Shown here piece after piece: positions 25,334 to 33,991 of a stretch of DNA of 38,664 bases (the first letter of the stretch is position 1; each line of letters starts with the position of its first letter). The notes below the pieces were generated by a model that saw nothing but the letters and a program-made list of their open reading frames with translations, did no database searches and was not told the DNA's origin. The translations under genes and the position numbers were made by a program. The stretch spans positions 1 through 38,664 of the forward strand of contig NZ_JAUSLT010000069.1 of the NCBI RefSeq assembly GCF_030646015.1, in the 5' to 3' direction. This stretch comes from Bradyrhizobium sp. Lineage in GTDB: Bacteria; Pseudomonadota; Alphaproteobacteria; Rhizobiales; Xanthobacteraceae.

Positions 25334-26992
25334 ATGAGCACCGAAGAATTACCGCCGCGCGAATCCATGGAATTCGACGTCGTGATCGTCGGCGCCGGGC
25401 CGTCCGGGCTGGCTGCTGCGATCCGGCTGAAGCAGCTCAACGCCGATCTCACCATCGTGGTGGTGGAGAAGGGTTCCGAGGTCGGCGCGCATATTCTGTC
25501 CGGCGCGGTGATCGATCCGGTGTCGCTCGACAAACTGGTTCCGGACTGGCGCGAGGATGCCGACTGCCCGCTCAAGACCCAGGTCAAGACCGACAAGTTC
25601 TTCTGGATGACCGAGGGGTCGGCGATCCCGCTGCCGGCGATCGCGATGCCGCCGCTGATGAACAATCATCACTGCTATGTCGGCTCGCTCGGCATGGTGT
25701 GCCGCTGGCTGGCGCAGAAGGCCGAAGCGCTCGGCGTCGAGATCTATCCGGGCTTTGCCGCGGCGGAAGTTCTGTACGATGAAAAGGGCGCGGTGCGCGG
25801 CATCGCCACCGGCGACATGGGCGTCGGCAGGGACGGCAAGCCGAAGGATTCCTTCACCCGCGGCATGGAACTGCTCGGCAAGTATACGCTGTTTGCCGAG
25901 GGCGCCCGTGGCAGCCTGACAAAGCAGCTGATTGCGAAATTCTCGCTCGATGCCAAGAGCGAGCCCGGCAAGTTCGGCATCGGCCTCAAGGAGGTCTGGC
26001 AGATCGATCCGGCCAAACATCAGAAGGGCCTGATCCAGCATTCGTTCGGCTGGCCGCTCAACAATTCGACCGGCGGCGGTTCGTTCCTCTATCACTATGA
26101 CGACAATCTGGTGGCGGTCGGATTCGTCGTGCATCTCAATTACGACGATCCGTACCTGTCGCCGTTCGACGAATTCCAGCGCTTCAAGACCCATCCCGCG
26201 ATCCGCACGCTGTTCGAAGGCGGCAAGCGGCTCGCTTACGGCGCGCGTGCCATCACCGAGGGCGGCTACCAGTCAGTGCCGCGCCTGACGTTCGCCGGCG
26301 GCGCGCTGGTCGGCTGCGCGGCCGGTTTCGTCAATGTGCCGCGCATCAAGGGCGTGCACAATGCGATGGGCACCGGCATGCAGGCGGCCGAACACGTCGC
26401 GGCTGCCCTCGGCGCCGGCCGCAGCAATGACGAACTGGTCGAATACGAGAACAGCTGGCGCGATTCGGCCGTCGGCAAGGACCTCCACCGGGTCCGCAAT
26501 GTAAAACCGCTGTGGTCGAAGTTCGGCACCATCATCGGCGTCGCGCTGGGCGGTATCGACATGTGGTGCAACACGCTGGGCTTCTCGCTGTTCGGCACCC
26601 AGTCGCATGCCAAACCCGACCGCAAGACGCTCGATGCCGCGAAGGCCCATGCGCCGATTCCGTACCCGAAGCCGGACGGCAAGATATCGTTCGACAAGCT
26701 TTCGTCAGTGTTCATGTCCAATACCAATCACGAGGAGGACCAGCCGGTTCACCTCAAGGTCGCCGACATGAACCTGCAGAAGACCTCCGAGCACGATGTC
26801 TATGCCGGCCCGTCCAACCGCTATTGCCCGGCCGGGGTCTATGAATGGGTCGAGGAGGCGTCCGGTCCCCGCTTCCAGATCAACGCCCAGAATTGCGTCC
26901 ATTGCAAAACCTGCGACGTCAAGGATCCGAACGGCAACATCACCTGGGTTCCGCCGGAGGGCGGCGGCGGCCCGAATTACGAGGCGATGTGA
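25334..26992 (+). CDS. Electron-transfer flavoprotein:ubiquinone oxidoreductase
   Basis: This 552-residue ETF-QO passes electrons from reduced ETF (from fatty and amino acid oxidation) to ubiquinone at the inner membrane. The FAD motif is VIVGAGPSGLAAAIRL near the start, followed by a second FAD segment VEKGSEVGAHILSGAVIDP. The ubiquinone and membrane-contact regions fall in the middle. The C-terminal 4Fe-4S ligands are Cys498 (YCPAGVYE), 521, 524 and 527 (CVHCKTCDVKDP). Length and motif order are those of the bacterial and mitochondrial enzyme. ETF subunits are not in the window. Divergent from UDG, with 119 nt between. Confidence 0.97.
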   Translation: MSTEELPPRESMEFDVVIVGAGPSGLAAAIRLKQLNADLTIVVVEKGSEVGAHILSGAVIDPVSLDKLVPDWREDADCPLKTQVKTDKFFWMTEGSAIPLPAIAMPPLMNNHHCYVGSLGMVCRWLAQKAEALGVEIYPGFAAAEVLYDEKGAVRGIATGDMGVGRDGKPKDSFTRGMELLGKYTLFAEGARGSLTKQLIAKFSLDAKSEPGKFGIGLKEVWQIDPAKHQKGLIQHSFGWPLNNSTGGGSFLYHYDDNLVAVGFVVHLNYDDPYLSPFDEFQRFKTHPAIRTLFEGGKRLAYGARAITEGGYQSVPRLTFAGGALVGCAAGFVNVPRIKGVHNAMGTGMQAAEHVAAALGAGRSNDELVEYENSWRDSAVGKDLHRVRNVKPLWSKFGTIIGVALGGIDMWCNTLGFSLFGTQSHAKPDRKTLDAAKAHAPIPYPKPDGKISFDKLSSVFMSNTNHEEDQPVHLKVADMNLQKTSEHDVYAGPSNRYCPAGVYEWVEEASGPRFQINAQNCVHCKTCDVKDPNGNITWVPPEGGGGPNYEAM

Positions 26993-27255
26993 CCACGATT
27001 GCGTGAGTCGGCGGCCCACCGCGCGGCCACCGGCCACGATACCGCCACACTGAAAGCGTTTTCAGGCCAGGCTAGCCACGAAGCCGGCCGGGAAACCGGT
27101 CTGTAGGGCGATTACAGGGGCTTCCTGCCAACCGATTCGCCACCCCGTATCCTTGCGGTTCAACGCCAAACGCGGCATTGTCGCTTGCCTTGATGCCGCC
27201 GGCTGGGTTCGCATCCGAGACGATCCTTGAAATCCCTGGAGCTAGGCAAACCCTG

Positions 27256-29037
27256 ATGTTTTCCAATCGTTTCAATCGCCGGATACTCGCCGCACTCGCC
27301 TTCACCGCGCTGGCCCTGCCGGTTTCGCTGTCGGCGCAGACGCCGGATCATCCCGCCGGCACCGCGGCCCAGTTCCCGACCAAGAGCGACCTGAAATCGC
27401 TGACCACCTCCGGCAGCTATCTGGCCGCCCGTCACGCCAGCGTGGAGCGCGACGCCTCCTCGGCCGCGGCGTTCTACCGCTCGGCGCTGCGCAGCGATCC
27501 CAAGAACAACGAACTGCTCGATCGGGCCTTCATCTCCTCGCTGGCGGACGGCGACATCGACGAGGCCGTCAAGCTCGCCGACCGGATTCTGACGATCGAC
27601 AAATCCAACCGCGTCGCCCGCCTCGTGGTCGGCGTGCGCGACCTGAAGCAGAAGAAATACGCCACCGCGCAGCTCAACATCAATCAGTCGATCCGCGGAC
27701 CGATCACCGATCTGGTGGCGACGCTGCTGTCGGGCTGGGCCAGCTACGGCGCCGGCGATACCAAGGCGGCGGTCGCCAATATCGACAAGCTGAGCGGTCC
27801 GGAGTGGTATCCGATCTTCAAGGACCTGCATTCCGGCATGATCCTGGAACTCGCGGGCAAGGAAAAGGACGCCGGCACCCGTCTGGAGCGCGCCTACAAG
27901 CTCGACGATTCCATGCTGCGGGTGGCGGATGCCTATGCGCGCTGGCTGTCGCGCGGCAAGGACCCGGCGGCGGCCACCGCGGTCTACGCGGCATTCGACA
28001 AGAAGCTGGCGCGGCATCCCTTGGTGCAGGAAGGCCTGCGCGACACCAGGGCCGGCAAGAAGCTGACGCCGCTGGTGGAGACGTCGCAGGCCGGCGCCGC
28101 CGAGGCGCTGTACGGTATCGGCGCCACGCTGACCCGCCGCGGCGGAGAGGATCTCGCGCTGGTCTATCTGCAGCTCTCGCTCTATCTCGCGCCCAATCAT
28201 CCGCTGGCGCTGCTGTCGCTGGCCGATCTCTACGAGTCGGTGAAGAAGCCGCCGATGGCGATCAAGGTCTACGAGCGCATGCCGGCCACCTCGCCGCTGA
28301 AGCGCAATGCCCAGATCCAGCTCGCCACCAACCTCGACGCCGCCGAGCGCAGCGACGAGGCGATCAAGATCCTGAAGGGCGTCACCGCGGAAGACCCCAA
28401 GGATATCGAAGCCATCATGGCGCTCGGCAATATCGAGCGCGGCCGCAAGCGGTTCGCCGACTGCGCGCAGACCTACACCAATGCCATCGATGTGATGCCG
28501 GCCAGCGCCGAGAAGGGCGCCTGGGTGACCTATTACTACCGCGGCATCTGCTTCGAGCGCTCCAAGCAGTGGAGCAAGGCGGAAACCGACATGCGCAAGG
28601 CGCTGGAGCTGCAACCCGAGCAGCCCCACGTGCTGAACTATCTCGGCTACTCGTGGATCGATCAGGGCATCAATCTCGACGAGGGCATGAAGATGATCAA
28701 GCGCGCCGTCGAGCAGCGCCCGGACGACGGCTACATCGTGGACTCGCTCGGCTGGGCCTATTACCGCATCGGAAATTACGAGGACGCGGTGAAGAACCTC
28801 GAGCGCGCGATCGACCTCAAGCCGGAAGATCCGACCATCAACGACCATCTCGGCGATGCCTATTGGCGCGTCGGCCGCACCCTGGAGGCCAAATTCCAGT
28901 GGGCCCACGCCCGCGACCTGAAGCCCGAGCCGGACGAACTGCCGAAGATCGAGGCCAAGATCGAAAACGGGCTGCCGGAAGACACCTCGTCGGCGGCCTC
29001 CGCGGACAAGAAAAAAGAAGACGGCAAGGGCGGTTGA
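27256..29037 (+). CDS. Secreted tetratricopeptide-repeat protein
   Basis: This 593-residue protein has a signal peptide (RRILAALAFTALALPVSLSA|Q, cleavage near residue 28) and a body made of TPR-like helical repeats. Clear units occur in the second half: ...EDPKDIEAIMALGNIERGRKRFADCAQTYTNAI..., WVTYYYRGICFERSKQWSKAETDMRKALEL, PHVLNYLGYSWIDQG and YIVDSLGWAYYRIGNYEDAVKNLERAI. The C-terminal tail is Lys/Asp-rich. It is probably periplasmic or outer-membrane associated, as a protein-binding scaffold. I start at the ATG at 27256, because the earlier in-frame start would put 26 residues before the signal peptide. ispE follows after 39 nt and is likely co-transcribed. Confidence 0.9.
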   Translation: MFSNRFNRRILAALAFTALALPVSLSAQTPDHPAGTAAQFPTKSDLKSLTTSGSYLAARHASVERDASSAAAFYRSALRSDPKNNELLDRAFISSLADGDIDEAVKLADRILTIDKSNRVARLVVGVRDLKQKKYATAQLNINQSIRGPITDLVATLLSGWASYGAGDTKAAVANIDKLSGPEWYPIFKDLHSGMILELAGKEKDAGTRLERAYKLDDSMLRVADAYARWLSRGKDPAAATAVYAAFDKKLARHPLVQEGLRDTRAGKKLTPLVETSQAGAAEALYGIGATLTRRGGEDLALVYLQLSLYLAPNHPLALLSLADLYESVKKPPMAIKVYERMPATSPLKRNAQIQLATNLDAAERSDEAIKILKGVTAEDPKDIEAIMALGNIERGRKRFADCAQTYTNAIDVMPASAEKGAWVTYYYRGICFERSKQWSKAETDMRKALELQPEQPHVLNYLGYSWIDQGINLDEGMKMIKRAVEQRPDDGYIVDSLGWAYYRIGNYEDAVKNLERAIDLKPEDPTINDHLGDAYWRVGRTLEAKFQWAHARDLKPEPDELPKIEAKIENGLPEDTSSAASADKKKEDGKGG

Positions 29038-29076
29038 TTGCGGTTGAGCACGGCTGATCGAAGGGCTGGGTCGGTT

Positions 29077-29961
29077 ATGCCGGCGTTAACGGAAGAGGGG
29101 CGTGCCAAGGTCAACCTGACCCTGCGGGTGGTCGGGCGGCGCGTCGACGGCTATCACGACCTCGAAAGCGTGGTGGCGTTCGCCGATTGCGCCGACAGGC
29201 TCAGCCTGACGCCCGGCTCCAGCCTCCATCTCGCGACGTCAGGGCCGCTGGCGCAGGCCTGCGGCGAGCCTGAAGACAATCTGGTGTTCAAAGCGGCGCA
29301 GCTGCTCTCCGAGCGCGTGCCGGACCTTGTGCTCGGCGATTTCACCCTCGACAAGATGCTGCCGGTCGCCGCCGGCATCGGCGGCGGTTCGGCCGATGCC
29401 GCCGCGGCGCTGCGGCTGCTGGCGCAAGCCAACGGCCTTGCGCTCGACGATCCCCGCCTGATCGAGGTGGCGCGGCTGACCGGCGCCGATGTGCCGGTAT
29501 GCCTCAACTCCAACGCCTGCGTCATGACCGGGGTCGGCGAAACCCTGATGCCGCTCAGCCTGCCGAAGATGCCCTGCGTGATGGTCAACCCGCGCGTTCC
29601 CGTCGCCACCAGGGATGTGTTCAAGGCGCTCGGCCTGCGCAACGGCCAGTTGCTGGTGGGCGCTACCGACGTGCTGCGGGGCACGGCCTGGCCGGAAGCA
29701 GGCGCCTCGCTGGAAGATTGGGTCGAGGCGCTCGCCGCCGGCTCCAACGACCTCGAAGCCCCGGCCATGCGCATTGAACCCGTGATCGGCCAGGTGCTCG
29801 CAGCCCTCAGCGCCAGCAACGGCGCCTGGCTGGCGCGGATGTCGGGATCGGGCGCGACCTGCTTTGCGATCTACGAGAACACCGCCGACGCCGGGCGCGC
29901 GGCGCAGAAGATCCAGCTCGATCACCCCGGCTGGTGGGTGCATGCGGGGATTTTGAGTTAG
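29077..29961 (+). CDS. ispE: 4-diphosphocytidyl-2-C-methyl-D-erythritol kinase
   Basis: IspE is a GHMP kinase that phosphorylates CDP-methylerythritol in the MEP route to isoprenoids. The 294-residue protein starts EEGRAKVNLTLRVVGRRVDGYHDLESVV. The ATP-binding motif is LPVAAGIGGGSADAAAALRLL (about 103-123). The C-terminal GHMP motif is MSGSGATCFAIY (near 265). The ATG at 29077 has GAAGGG upstream; in-frame TTG codons exist before it but do not match the family. It follows the TPR gene, and a family B repeat comes after its stop. The polyprenyl diphosphate synthase encoded on the other strand uses products of this pathway. Confidence 0.97.
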   Translation: MPALTEEGRAKVNLTLRVVGRRVDGYHDLESVVAFADCADRLSLTPGSSLHLATSGPLAQACGEPEDNLVFKAAQLLSERVPDLVLGDFTLDKMLPVAAGIGGGSADAAAALRLLAQANGLALDDPRLIEVARLTGADVPVCLNSNACVMTGVGETLMPLSLPKMPCVMVNPRVPVATRDVFKALGLRNGQLLVGATDVLRGTAWPEAGASLEDWVEALAAGSNDLEAPAMRIEPVIGQVLAALSASNGAWLARMSGSGATCFAIYENTADAGRAAQKIQLDHPGWWVHAGILS

Positions 29962-29974
29962 CTCGAACTATTTT

Positions 29975-30100
29975 CGTAGGGTGGGCAAAGCTTCCGCCGT
30001 AGCTCGCAGAGCGCAGGCGAAAGCGTGCCCACCAATGTTTCAGAATTTCCGATGAAAAAGATGGTGGGCACGGCGCAAGGGCGCCTTTGCCCACCCTACG
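29975..30100. repeat. Intergenic repeat family B, copy 2
   Basis: Same nested inverted-repeat plan as at 24257-24379: outer arms CGTAGGGTGGGCAAAG/CTTTGCCCACCCTACG, inner CGTGCCCACC/GGTGGGCACG. It fills the gap between the convergent ispE and polyprenyl synthase genes. Confidence 0.9.
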
Positions 30101-30117
30101 GCGCTACGGCACCGCCC

Positions 30118-31140
30118 CTAATGCGACCTCGCCAGGCAGAACGCCACCACCTGCTCCAGCGCGGTCTTCATCGGCGAGGCCGGGAACAGCGCCAGCGCGT
30201 CGACCGCCATCGCGCCGTAATGCTGGGCGCGGTTGATGGTGTCTTCCAGCGCGCGATGCTTGGTCATCAGCCCGATGGCGTGATCGAGATCGCCGTCGGC
30301 GATTTCGCCGCGCTCCAGCGCCTTGACCCAGAACGCGCGCTCACTGTCATTGCCGCGGCGGAACGCCAGCACCACCGGTAGCGTGATCTTGCCTTCGCGG
30401 AAATCGTCGCCGATGTTCTTGCCGAGTTTTGCCGCTTTACCACCATAGTCGAGCACGTCGTCGACCAGCTGGAAGGCGATGCCGAGATTCATGCCGACCG
30501 AGCGGCACGCGGTCTGTTCGGCCTTCGGGCGATTGGCGATCACGGGGCCGACCTCGCAGGCCGCGGCGAACAGCTCGGCGGTCTTGCCGCGGATCACGGC
30601 GAGATATTCGTCCTCGGTGGTGGCGGTGTTCTTCGCCGCCGCCAGCTGCATCACTTCGCCTTCGGCGATGGTGGCCGCGGCCGATGACAGGATGTCGAGC
30701 GCGCGCAGCGAGCCGACCTCGACCATCATCCGGAACGCCTGGCCGAGCAGGAAGTCGCCGACCAGCACGCTGGCCTCGTTGCCCCACAGCATGCGCGCGG
30801 ACAATTTGCCGCGCCGCAACTCGCTTTCGTCGACCACGTCGTCATGCAGCAGCGTGGCGGTATGCATGAACTCGACCGCGGCCGCGAGCTTGATATGGCC
30901 GTCGCCGGAATAGCCGGTGAGGTTGGCCATCGCCAGCGTCAGCATCGGGCGCAGCCGTTTGCCGCCTGAGGAAATCAGGTGGTTGGCGACCTCCGGGATC
31001 ATGGTCACTTCCGAGCCGGTCCGCGACAGGATCGTCGCGTTGACCCGCTCCATGTCGGCGGCGACGAGCCCGACCAGCTCATCTATCGTCGCGTTCGATG
31101 GGCTCTCGAAGGGTACAATAACCGCCACGCTGGTCTCCAC
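30118..31140 (-). CDS. Long-chain polyprenyl diphosphate synthase (ubiquinone side chain)
   Basis: This 340-residue trans-prenyl chain synthase extends farnesyl diphosphate with isopentenyl diphosphate to the octaprenyl or decaprenyl chain of ubiquinone. The first Asp-rich motif DDVVD is at 100-104 (LLHDDVVDESELRRG). The second, DDVLD, is at 227-231 (FQLVDDVLDYGG). ISSGGKRLRPML is the substrate-binding segment. The residue before the first motif region is not bulky, which fits long products. Bradyrhizobia make Q10, so a decaprenyl product is likely, but chain length cannot be read from sequence. The start codon is GTG at 31140. Divergent from the DUF2007 gene. Confidence 0.94.
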   Translation of the reverse strand: METSVAVIVPFESPSNATIDELVGLVAADMERVNATILSRTGSEVTMIPEVANHLISSGGKRLRPMLTLAMANLTGYSGDGHIKLAAAVEFMHTATLLHDDVVDESELRRGKLSARMLWGNEASVLVGDFLLGQAFRMMVEVGSLRALDILSSAAATIAEGEVMQLAAAKNTATTEDEYLAVIRGKTAELFAAACEVGPVIANRPKAEQTACRSVGMNLGIAFQLVDDVLDYGGKAAKLGKNIGDDFREGKITLPVVLAFRRGNDSERAFWVKALERGEIADGDLDHAIGLMTKHRALEDTINRAQHYGAMAVDALALFPASPMKTALEQVVAFCLARSH

Positions 31141-31275
31141 ATTTGCCCTATCAGGACTACCTTTAAGCTATAACAATAGAAACTGCGGGGGTATGCGGCA
31201 AGAGCAGGTAAAGATCAGGTAGCGGTTGACACGCGCCCGGCCACCCTGCAGCGGATCGGCAAAGGAGCGCCACAA

Positions 31276-31503
31276 TTGCGGGAACTGGTTCGGACCAACG
31301 ATATCGTGCTGGTTTCGGCGGTCGGCGCGCTGCTCGACGGCGCCCATATTCACCATCTGGTGCTGGACCAGAACATGAGCGTGCTCGAAGGTTCGATCGG
31401 CATGCTGCCGCGCCGTATTCTGGTCCATGAGGACGACAACCGCGAGGCGCGGCAGATCCTCAGCGATGCCGGCCTCGCCCACGAGCTGCGGGCCGATGAC
31501 TGA
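31276..31503 (+). CDS. DUF2007 protein, TTG start
   Basis: This 75-residue protein has the DUF2007 pattern: RTNDIVLVSAVGALLDGAHIHHLVLDQNMSVLEGS, then LPRRILVHEDDNREARQIL. The family is called 'putative signal transducing protein' and is related to the PII-like fold; its function is unknown. No in-frame ATG lies near the start. The TTG at 31276 has AAAGGAG eight nt upstream, and this decides the start. Its last 8 nt overlap the start of the methyltransferase gene, so translation is probably coupled. Confidence 0.88.
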   Translation: MRELVRTNDIVLVSAVGALLDGAHIHHLVLDQNMSVLEGSIGMLPRRILVHEDDNREARQILSDAGLAHELRADD

Positions 31504-32299
31504 TTCCGCCAAGACCTTGACCGAGATTACCTTGACCGGGAAAGCCTTGACCGAAGACGTCACCGAGGATGCCTTCCTCGGCGGGCAATTGCGGCTGCGT
31601 CAGCCGCGATCCGGCCACCGCGCCGGCCATGACGCCATGCTGCTGGCCGCGGCGACGCCGGCTCGCCCTGGGGATCGCGTGGTTGAATTCGGCGCCGGCG
31701 TCGGTGCCGCGGGGCTCGCGGTCGCCAGCCGTGTGGCTGGAATAAAACTCGTGCTGGTCGAGATCGATGCCGGTCTCACGGGACTGGCCCGGGAAAATGC
31801 CGCCGCCAATGCGATCGCGGCCGAGACTATCGTGCTGGATGTGGCGTCCACCGCCGCCGCGTTCGCCGCCGCCGGACTTGGCCCTGATAGCATCGACGTC
31901 GTATTGATGAATCCGCCGTTCAACGATGCCATCAGGCACCGCGCCTCGCCGGACAAGGCACGGGCCCATGTGGCAGATGCCTCAACGCTGGAGAGCTGGA
32001 TCCACGCGGCGCGGCGAATCCTCAAATCCGGCGGTGTGCTGAGTTTGATCTGGCGCGCCGACGGAATTGCGGAGGTGCTGGCGGCGCTGGATCGCGGGTT
32101 TGGGAGTCTCGTGATCCTGCCGGTTCATGGTGCCCCCGGGAACCCGGCGATTCGCGTCCTGGTTCGCGCGGTGAAGGGCGGCAGGTCGCCCGTTCAACTT
32201 CTTGCGGCGCTGATGCTCAATGATGAGTCAGCGCTGACTAATAAACAGGTGCAGAATATTCTGGCGGGGAAGGGGGTATTGCCATTGGCAATGCCATGA
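31496..32299 (+). CDS. TrmN6-like N6-adenine tRNA methyltransferase
   Basis: This 267-residue class I methyltransferase resembles TrmN6/YfiC (tRNA1-Val A37 N6-methylation). Residues 25-60 carry DAFLGGQLRLRQPRSGHRAGHDAMLLA, the typical entry segment. AdoMet motif I is VVEFGAGVGAAGLAV (62-76). The catalytic motif NPPF is at 139-142. The ATG at 31496 overlaps the end of the DUF2007 gene by 8 nt, and the ATGACTGA arrangement points to coupling. The pairing of the two genes appears deliberate, but I know no functional link. The target RNA is inferred from family only. Confidence 0.88.
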   Translation: MTDSAKTLTEITLTGKALTEDVTEDAFLGGQLRLRQPRSGHRAGHDAMLLAAATPARPGDRVVEFGAGVGAAGLAVASRVAGIKLVLVEIDAGLTGLARENAAANAIAAETIVLDVASTAAAFAAAGLGPDSIDVVLMNPPFNDAIRHRASPDKARAHVADASTLESWIHAARRILKSGGVLSLIWRADGIAEVLAALDRGFGSLVILPVHGAPGNPAIRVLVRAVKGGRSPVQLLAALMLNDESALTNKQVQNILAGKGVLPLAMP

Positions 32300-32322
32300 G
32301 GTCCGGCCGTCGTGGCGAAACG

Positions 32323-32421
32323 CTACTGCGGAAGCGTTTCCGAGCGTTGGTCCGGCACGGAAGTGAAGTGAATCGCCGTCAAAAGTGCGCCAATCAGCAT
32401 CACCAGCAGATAGATCTTCAT
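32323..32421 (-). CDS. Possible 32-residue membrane peptide
   Basis: A short frame encodes MKIYLLVMLIGALLTAIHF followed by a polar tail TSVPDQRSETLPQ. It has one membrane helix or an uncleaved signal. GGAG lies eight nt before the ATG at 32421. It stands alone between the methyltransferase (convergent) and protease (divergent) genes. The hydrophobic design and the good ribosome site favour a real gene. Confidence 0.5.
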   Translation of the reverse strand: MKIYLLVMLIGALLTAIHFTSVPDQRSETLPQ

Positions 32422-32532
32422 GTCTTTCTCCACTGCGCCCTTGCAGCCTGATAACCAGCACAAAGCAAACGGCGTTCCAGCCCCTGTAATGACATCGGCG
32501 TGATAAAATATGGTTAACTTTGAGGTAAACGC

Positions 32533-33444
32533 ATGACCGAACCAACTGAACCACGCGGCGGTATCGCTGTTGTGATCGACCGGCTGATGCAACTGGTTCC
32601 GGCGCGTCTGCGGCGAGGGGCTGCCGTCGTGCCGGTGGTGCGGCTGTCGGGTGTGATCGGCGCGGTGACGCCGTTGCGGCCGGGCATGTCGCTGGCCGGC
32701 GTTAGCAGGACGCTGGAGCGCGCCTTTGCCATGAAACATGCCAAGGCGGTGGCACTGGTGATCAATTCGCCCGGCGGATCGCCGGTGCAATCACGACAGA
32801 TTTACCTGCGGATCCGGCAACTCGCGGCGGAAAAGAAATTGCCGGTGCTGGTGTTCGTCGAGGACGTGGCGGCGTCCGGCGGCTACATGATCGCCTGCGC
32901 GGGTGACGAGATTTTTTGCGATCCCTCCTCGATCCTGGGCTCGATCGGCGTGGTCGGCGGCACCTTCGGCTTTCAGGAGCTGATCAAGAAGATCGGCGTC
33001 GAGCGGCGGTTGTATACGGCCGGCGCCCGCAAGGCGATGCTCGATCCGTTCCTGCCGGAAAACCCCGACGACGTCGCACGGGTGAAGGCTTTGCAGCGCG
33101 AGATCCACGCCATCTTCATCGCGCTGGTCAAGCAGAGCCGCGGCAGCCGCCTGAAGGGCGCCGAGGACGTGCTGTTCTCGGGCGAATACTGGGCCGGCGA
33201 AAGCTCGGTGTCGCTCGGCCTCGCCGACGCTATCGGCGACCTGCGCTCGACGCTGCGCGCCCGCTACGGCGACAAGGTGCTGACGCCGGTGGTGGCACCG
33301 CCGAGCGGGATGCTGTCCGGCCTGCTGGGCCGCAAATCGGCCGGCGCCGGAGCCCTGGCGTCGCTGGAAGGTGTCGCCAGCCTGCCGGACGAACTGATTT
33401 CCGCGCTGGAGACAAGGGCAATTTGGGCCAAATTTGGGTTCTGA
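32533..33444 (+). CDS. S49 family serine protease, SppA/SohB-like
   Basis: This 303-residue single-domain S49 peptidase probably degrades signal peptides or membrane protein fragments. The nucleophile is S115 (VEDVAASGGYMIACAGDEI). The likely general base is K167 (AGARKAMLDP). The spacing of 52 residues equals that between Ser147 and Lys199 of Bacillus SppA. Other signatures are LVINSPGGSP (76-85) and DPSSILGSIGVVGG. No clear N-terminal membrane helix is present, unlike many SppA proteins, so it may be cytoplasmic or peripheral. GAGG precedes the ATG. A small hypothetical gene follows after 87 nt. Confidence 0.93.
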   Translation: MTEPTEPRGGIAVVIDRLMQLVPARLRRGAAVVPVVRLSGVIGAVTPLRPGMSLAGVSRTLERAFAMKHAKAVALVINSPGGSPVQSRQIYLRIRQLAAEKKLPVLVFVEDVAASGGYMIACAGDEIFCDPSSILGSIGVVGGTFGFQELIKKIGVERRLYTAGARKAMLDPFLPENPDDVARVKALQREIHAIFIALVKQSRGSRLKGAEDVLFSGEYWAGESSVSLGLADAIGDLRSTLRARYGDKVLTPVVAPPSGMLSGLLGRKSAGAGALASLEGVASLPDELISALETRAIWAKFGF

Positions 33445-33531
33445 GGATGGAATGCCCCGCGCCATTTGGCCCCGGACAAGGCGATTGCGGCCAGCGCCGG
33501 CTTGCGCGAGACTGTCACTCGGGGCTGACGC

Positions 33532-33744
33532 ATGAACGACGAGGATCGACCGATGCCACCGCTGATCGCATTTGCAGGCGCCCTGGGTAGTCTGGCCGTG
33601 GTCCGCTGGGCGTACCGCACCGCCAAGCGGGTCAACCGCGAACTGGAAGAGGCGCGGCTGGCACGGGTCGCCGAGACGGTCAGCTCGACCGACATTCCGA
33701 CCCTGCGGCGGGATCCCAACACCGGCGCCTATCGGCCGGGGTGA
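33532..33744 (+). CDS. Small membrane-anchored hypothetical protein
   Basis: This 70-residue protein has one weak hydrophobic segment (PPLIAFAGALGSLAVVRWAY, about 9-28), then a charged helix (RTAKRVNRELEEARLARVAE) and a polar tail TLRRDPNTGAYRPG. I do not recognise a named domain; similar proteins next to S49 proteases occur in related genomes as far as I recall. A second start at Met8 is possible. It is probably co-transcribed with the protease. Confidence 0.75.
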   Translation: MNDEDRPMPPLIAFAGALGSLAVVRWAYRTAKRVNRELEEARLARVAETVSSTDIPTLRRDPNTGAYRPG

Positions 33745-33751
33745 CCAGGGC

Positions 33752-33877
33752 CGTAGGGTGGGCAAAGCCGACGGGTCGCGCGAATGCGCGTACCCGACGG
33801 CGTGCCCACCATTCAGATAACGATTTGGATAAAGATGGTGGGCACGGCGCGAAGCGCGCGCCTTTGCCCACCCTACG
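33752..33877. repeat. Intergenic repeat family B, copy 3
   Basis: Same nested plan as the copies at 24257 and 29975: outer CGTAGGGTGGGCAAAG/CTTTGCCCACCCTACG, inner CGTGCCCACC/GGTGGGCACG. It begins 7 nt after the small gene's stop. Confidence 0.9.
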
Positions 33878-33886
33878 ATTTCTGTG

Positions 33887-33991
33887 AGGCCCCCCAAAAA
33901 CACTTGCGCCGGCCTCGGGGTGGGGCACCACCCGTAAGAGCCGGCGAGCAAGCCTGGAGGACGGTTCGTTGTAACGGACGCTTCGGGGCCT
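33887..33991 (+). ncRNA. Candidate structured RNA or leader upstream of glyQ
   Basis: A nested set of helices is visible. The closing helix is AGGCCCC (33887-33893) with GGGGCCT (33985-33991). The long arm is CTTGCGCCGGC (33903-33913) with GCCGGC-GA-GCAAG (33940-33952). It ends in a 6-bp hairpin GGGTGG-GGCA-CCACCC (33918-33933). A weak GTT/AAC hairpin lies near 33964-33975. The rest of the gap before the glyQ start (33992-34155) shows no gene. Strand is assumed to be that of glyQ. No known riboswitch class is recognised. Confidence 0.35.

Noticed and set aside
27160..28908. A 582-residue minus-strand frame opposite the TPR gene
   Set aside because: Antisense shadow; the plus strand encodes clear TPR units and a signal peptide.
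31200..31275. A TTGACA near 31224 as promoter of the DUF2007 gene
   Set aside because: No acceptable -10 sequence follows at 16-18 nt, so it may be chance.
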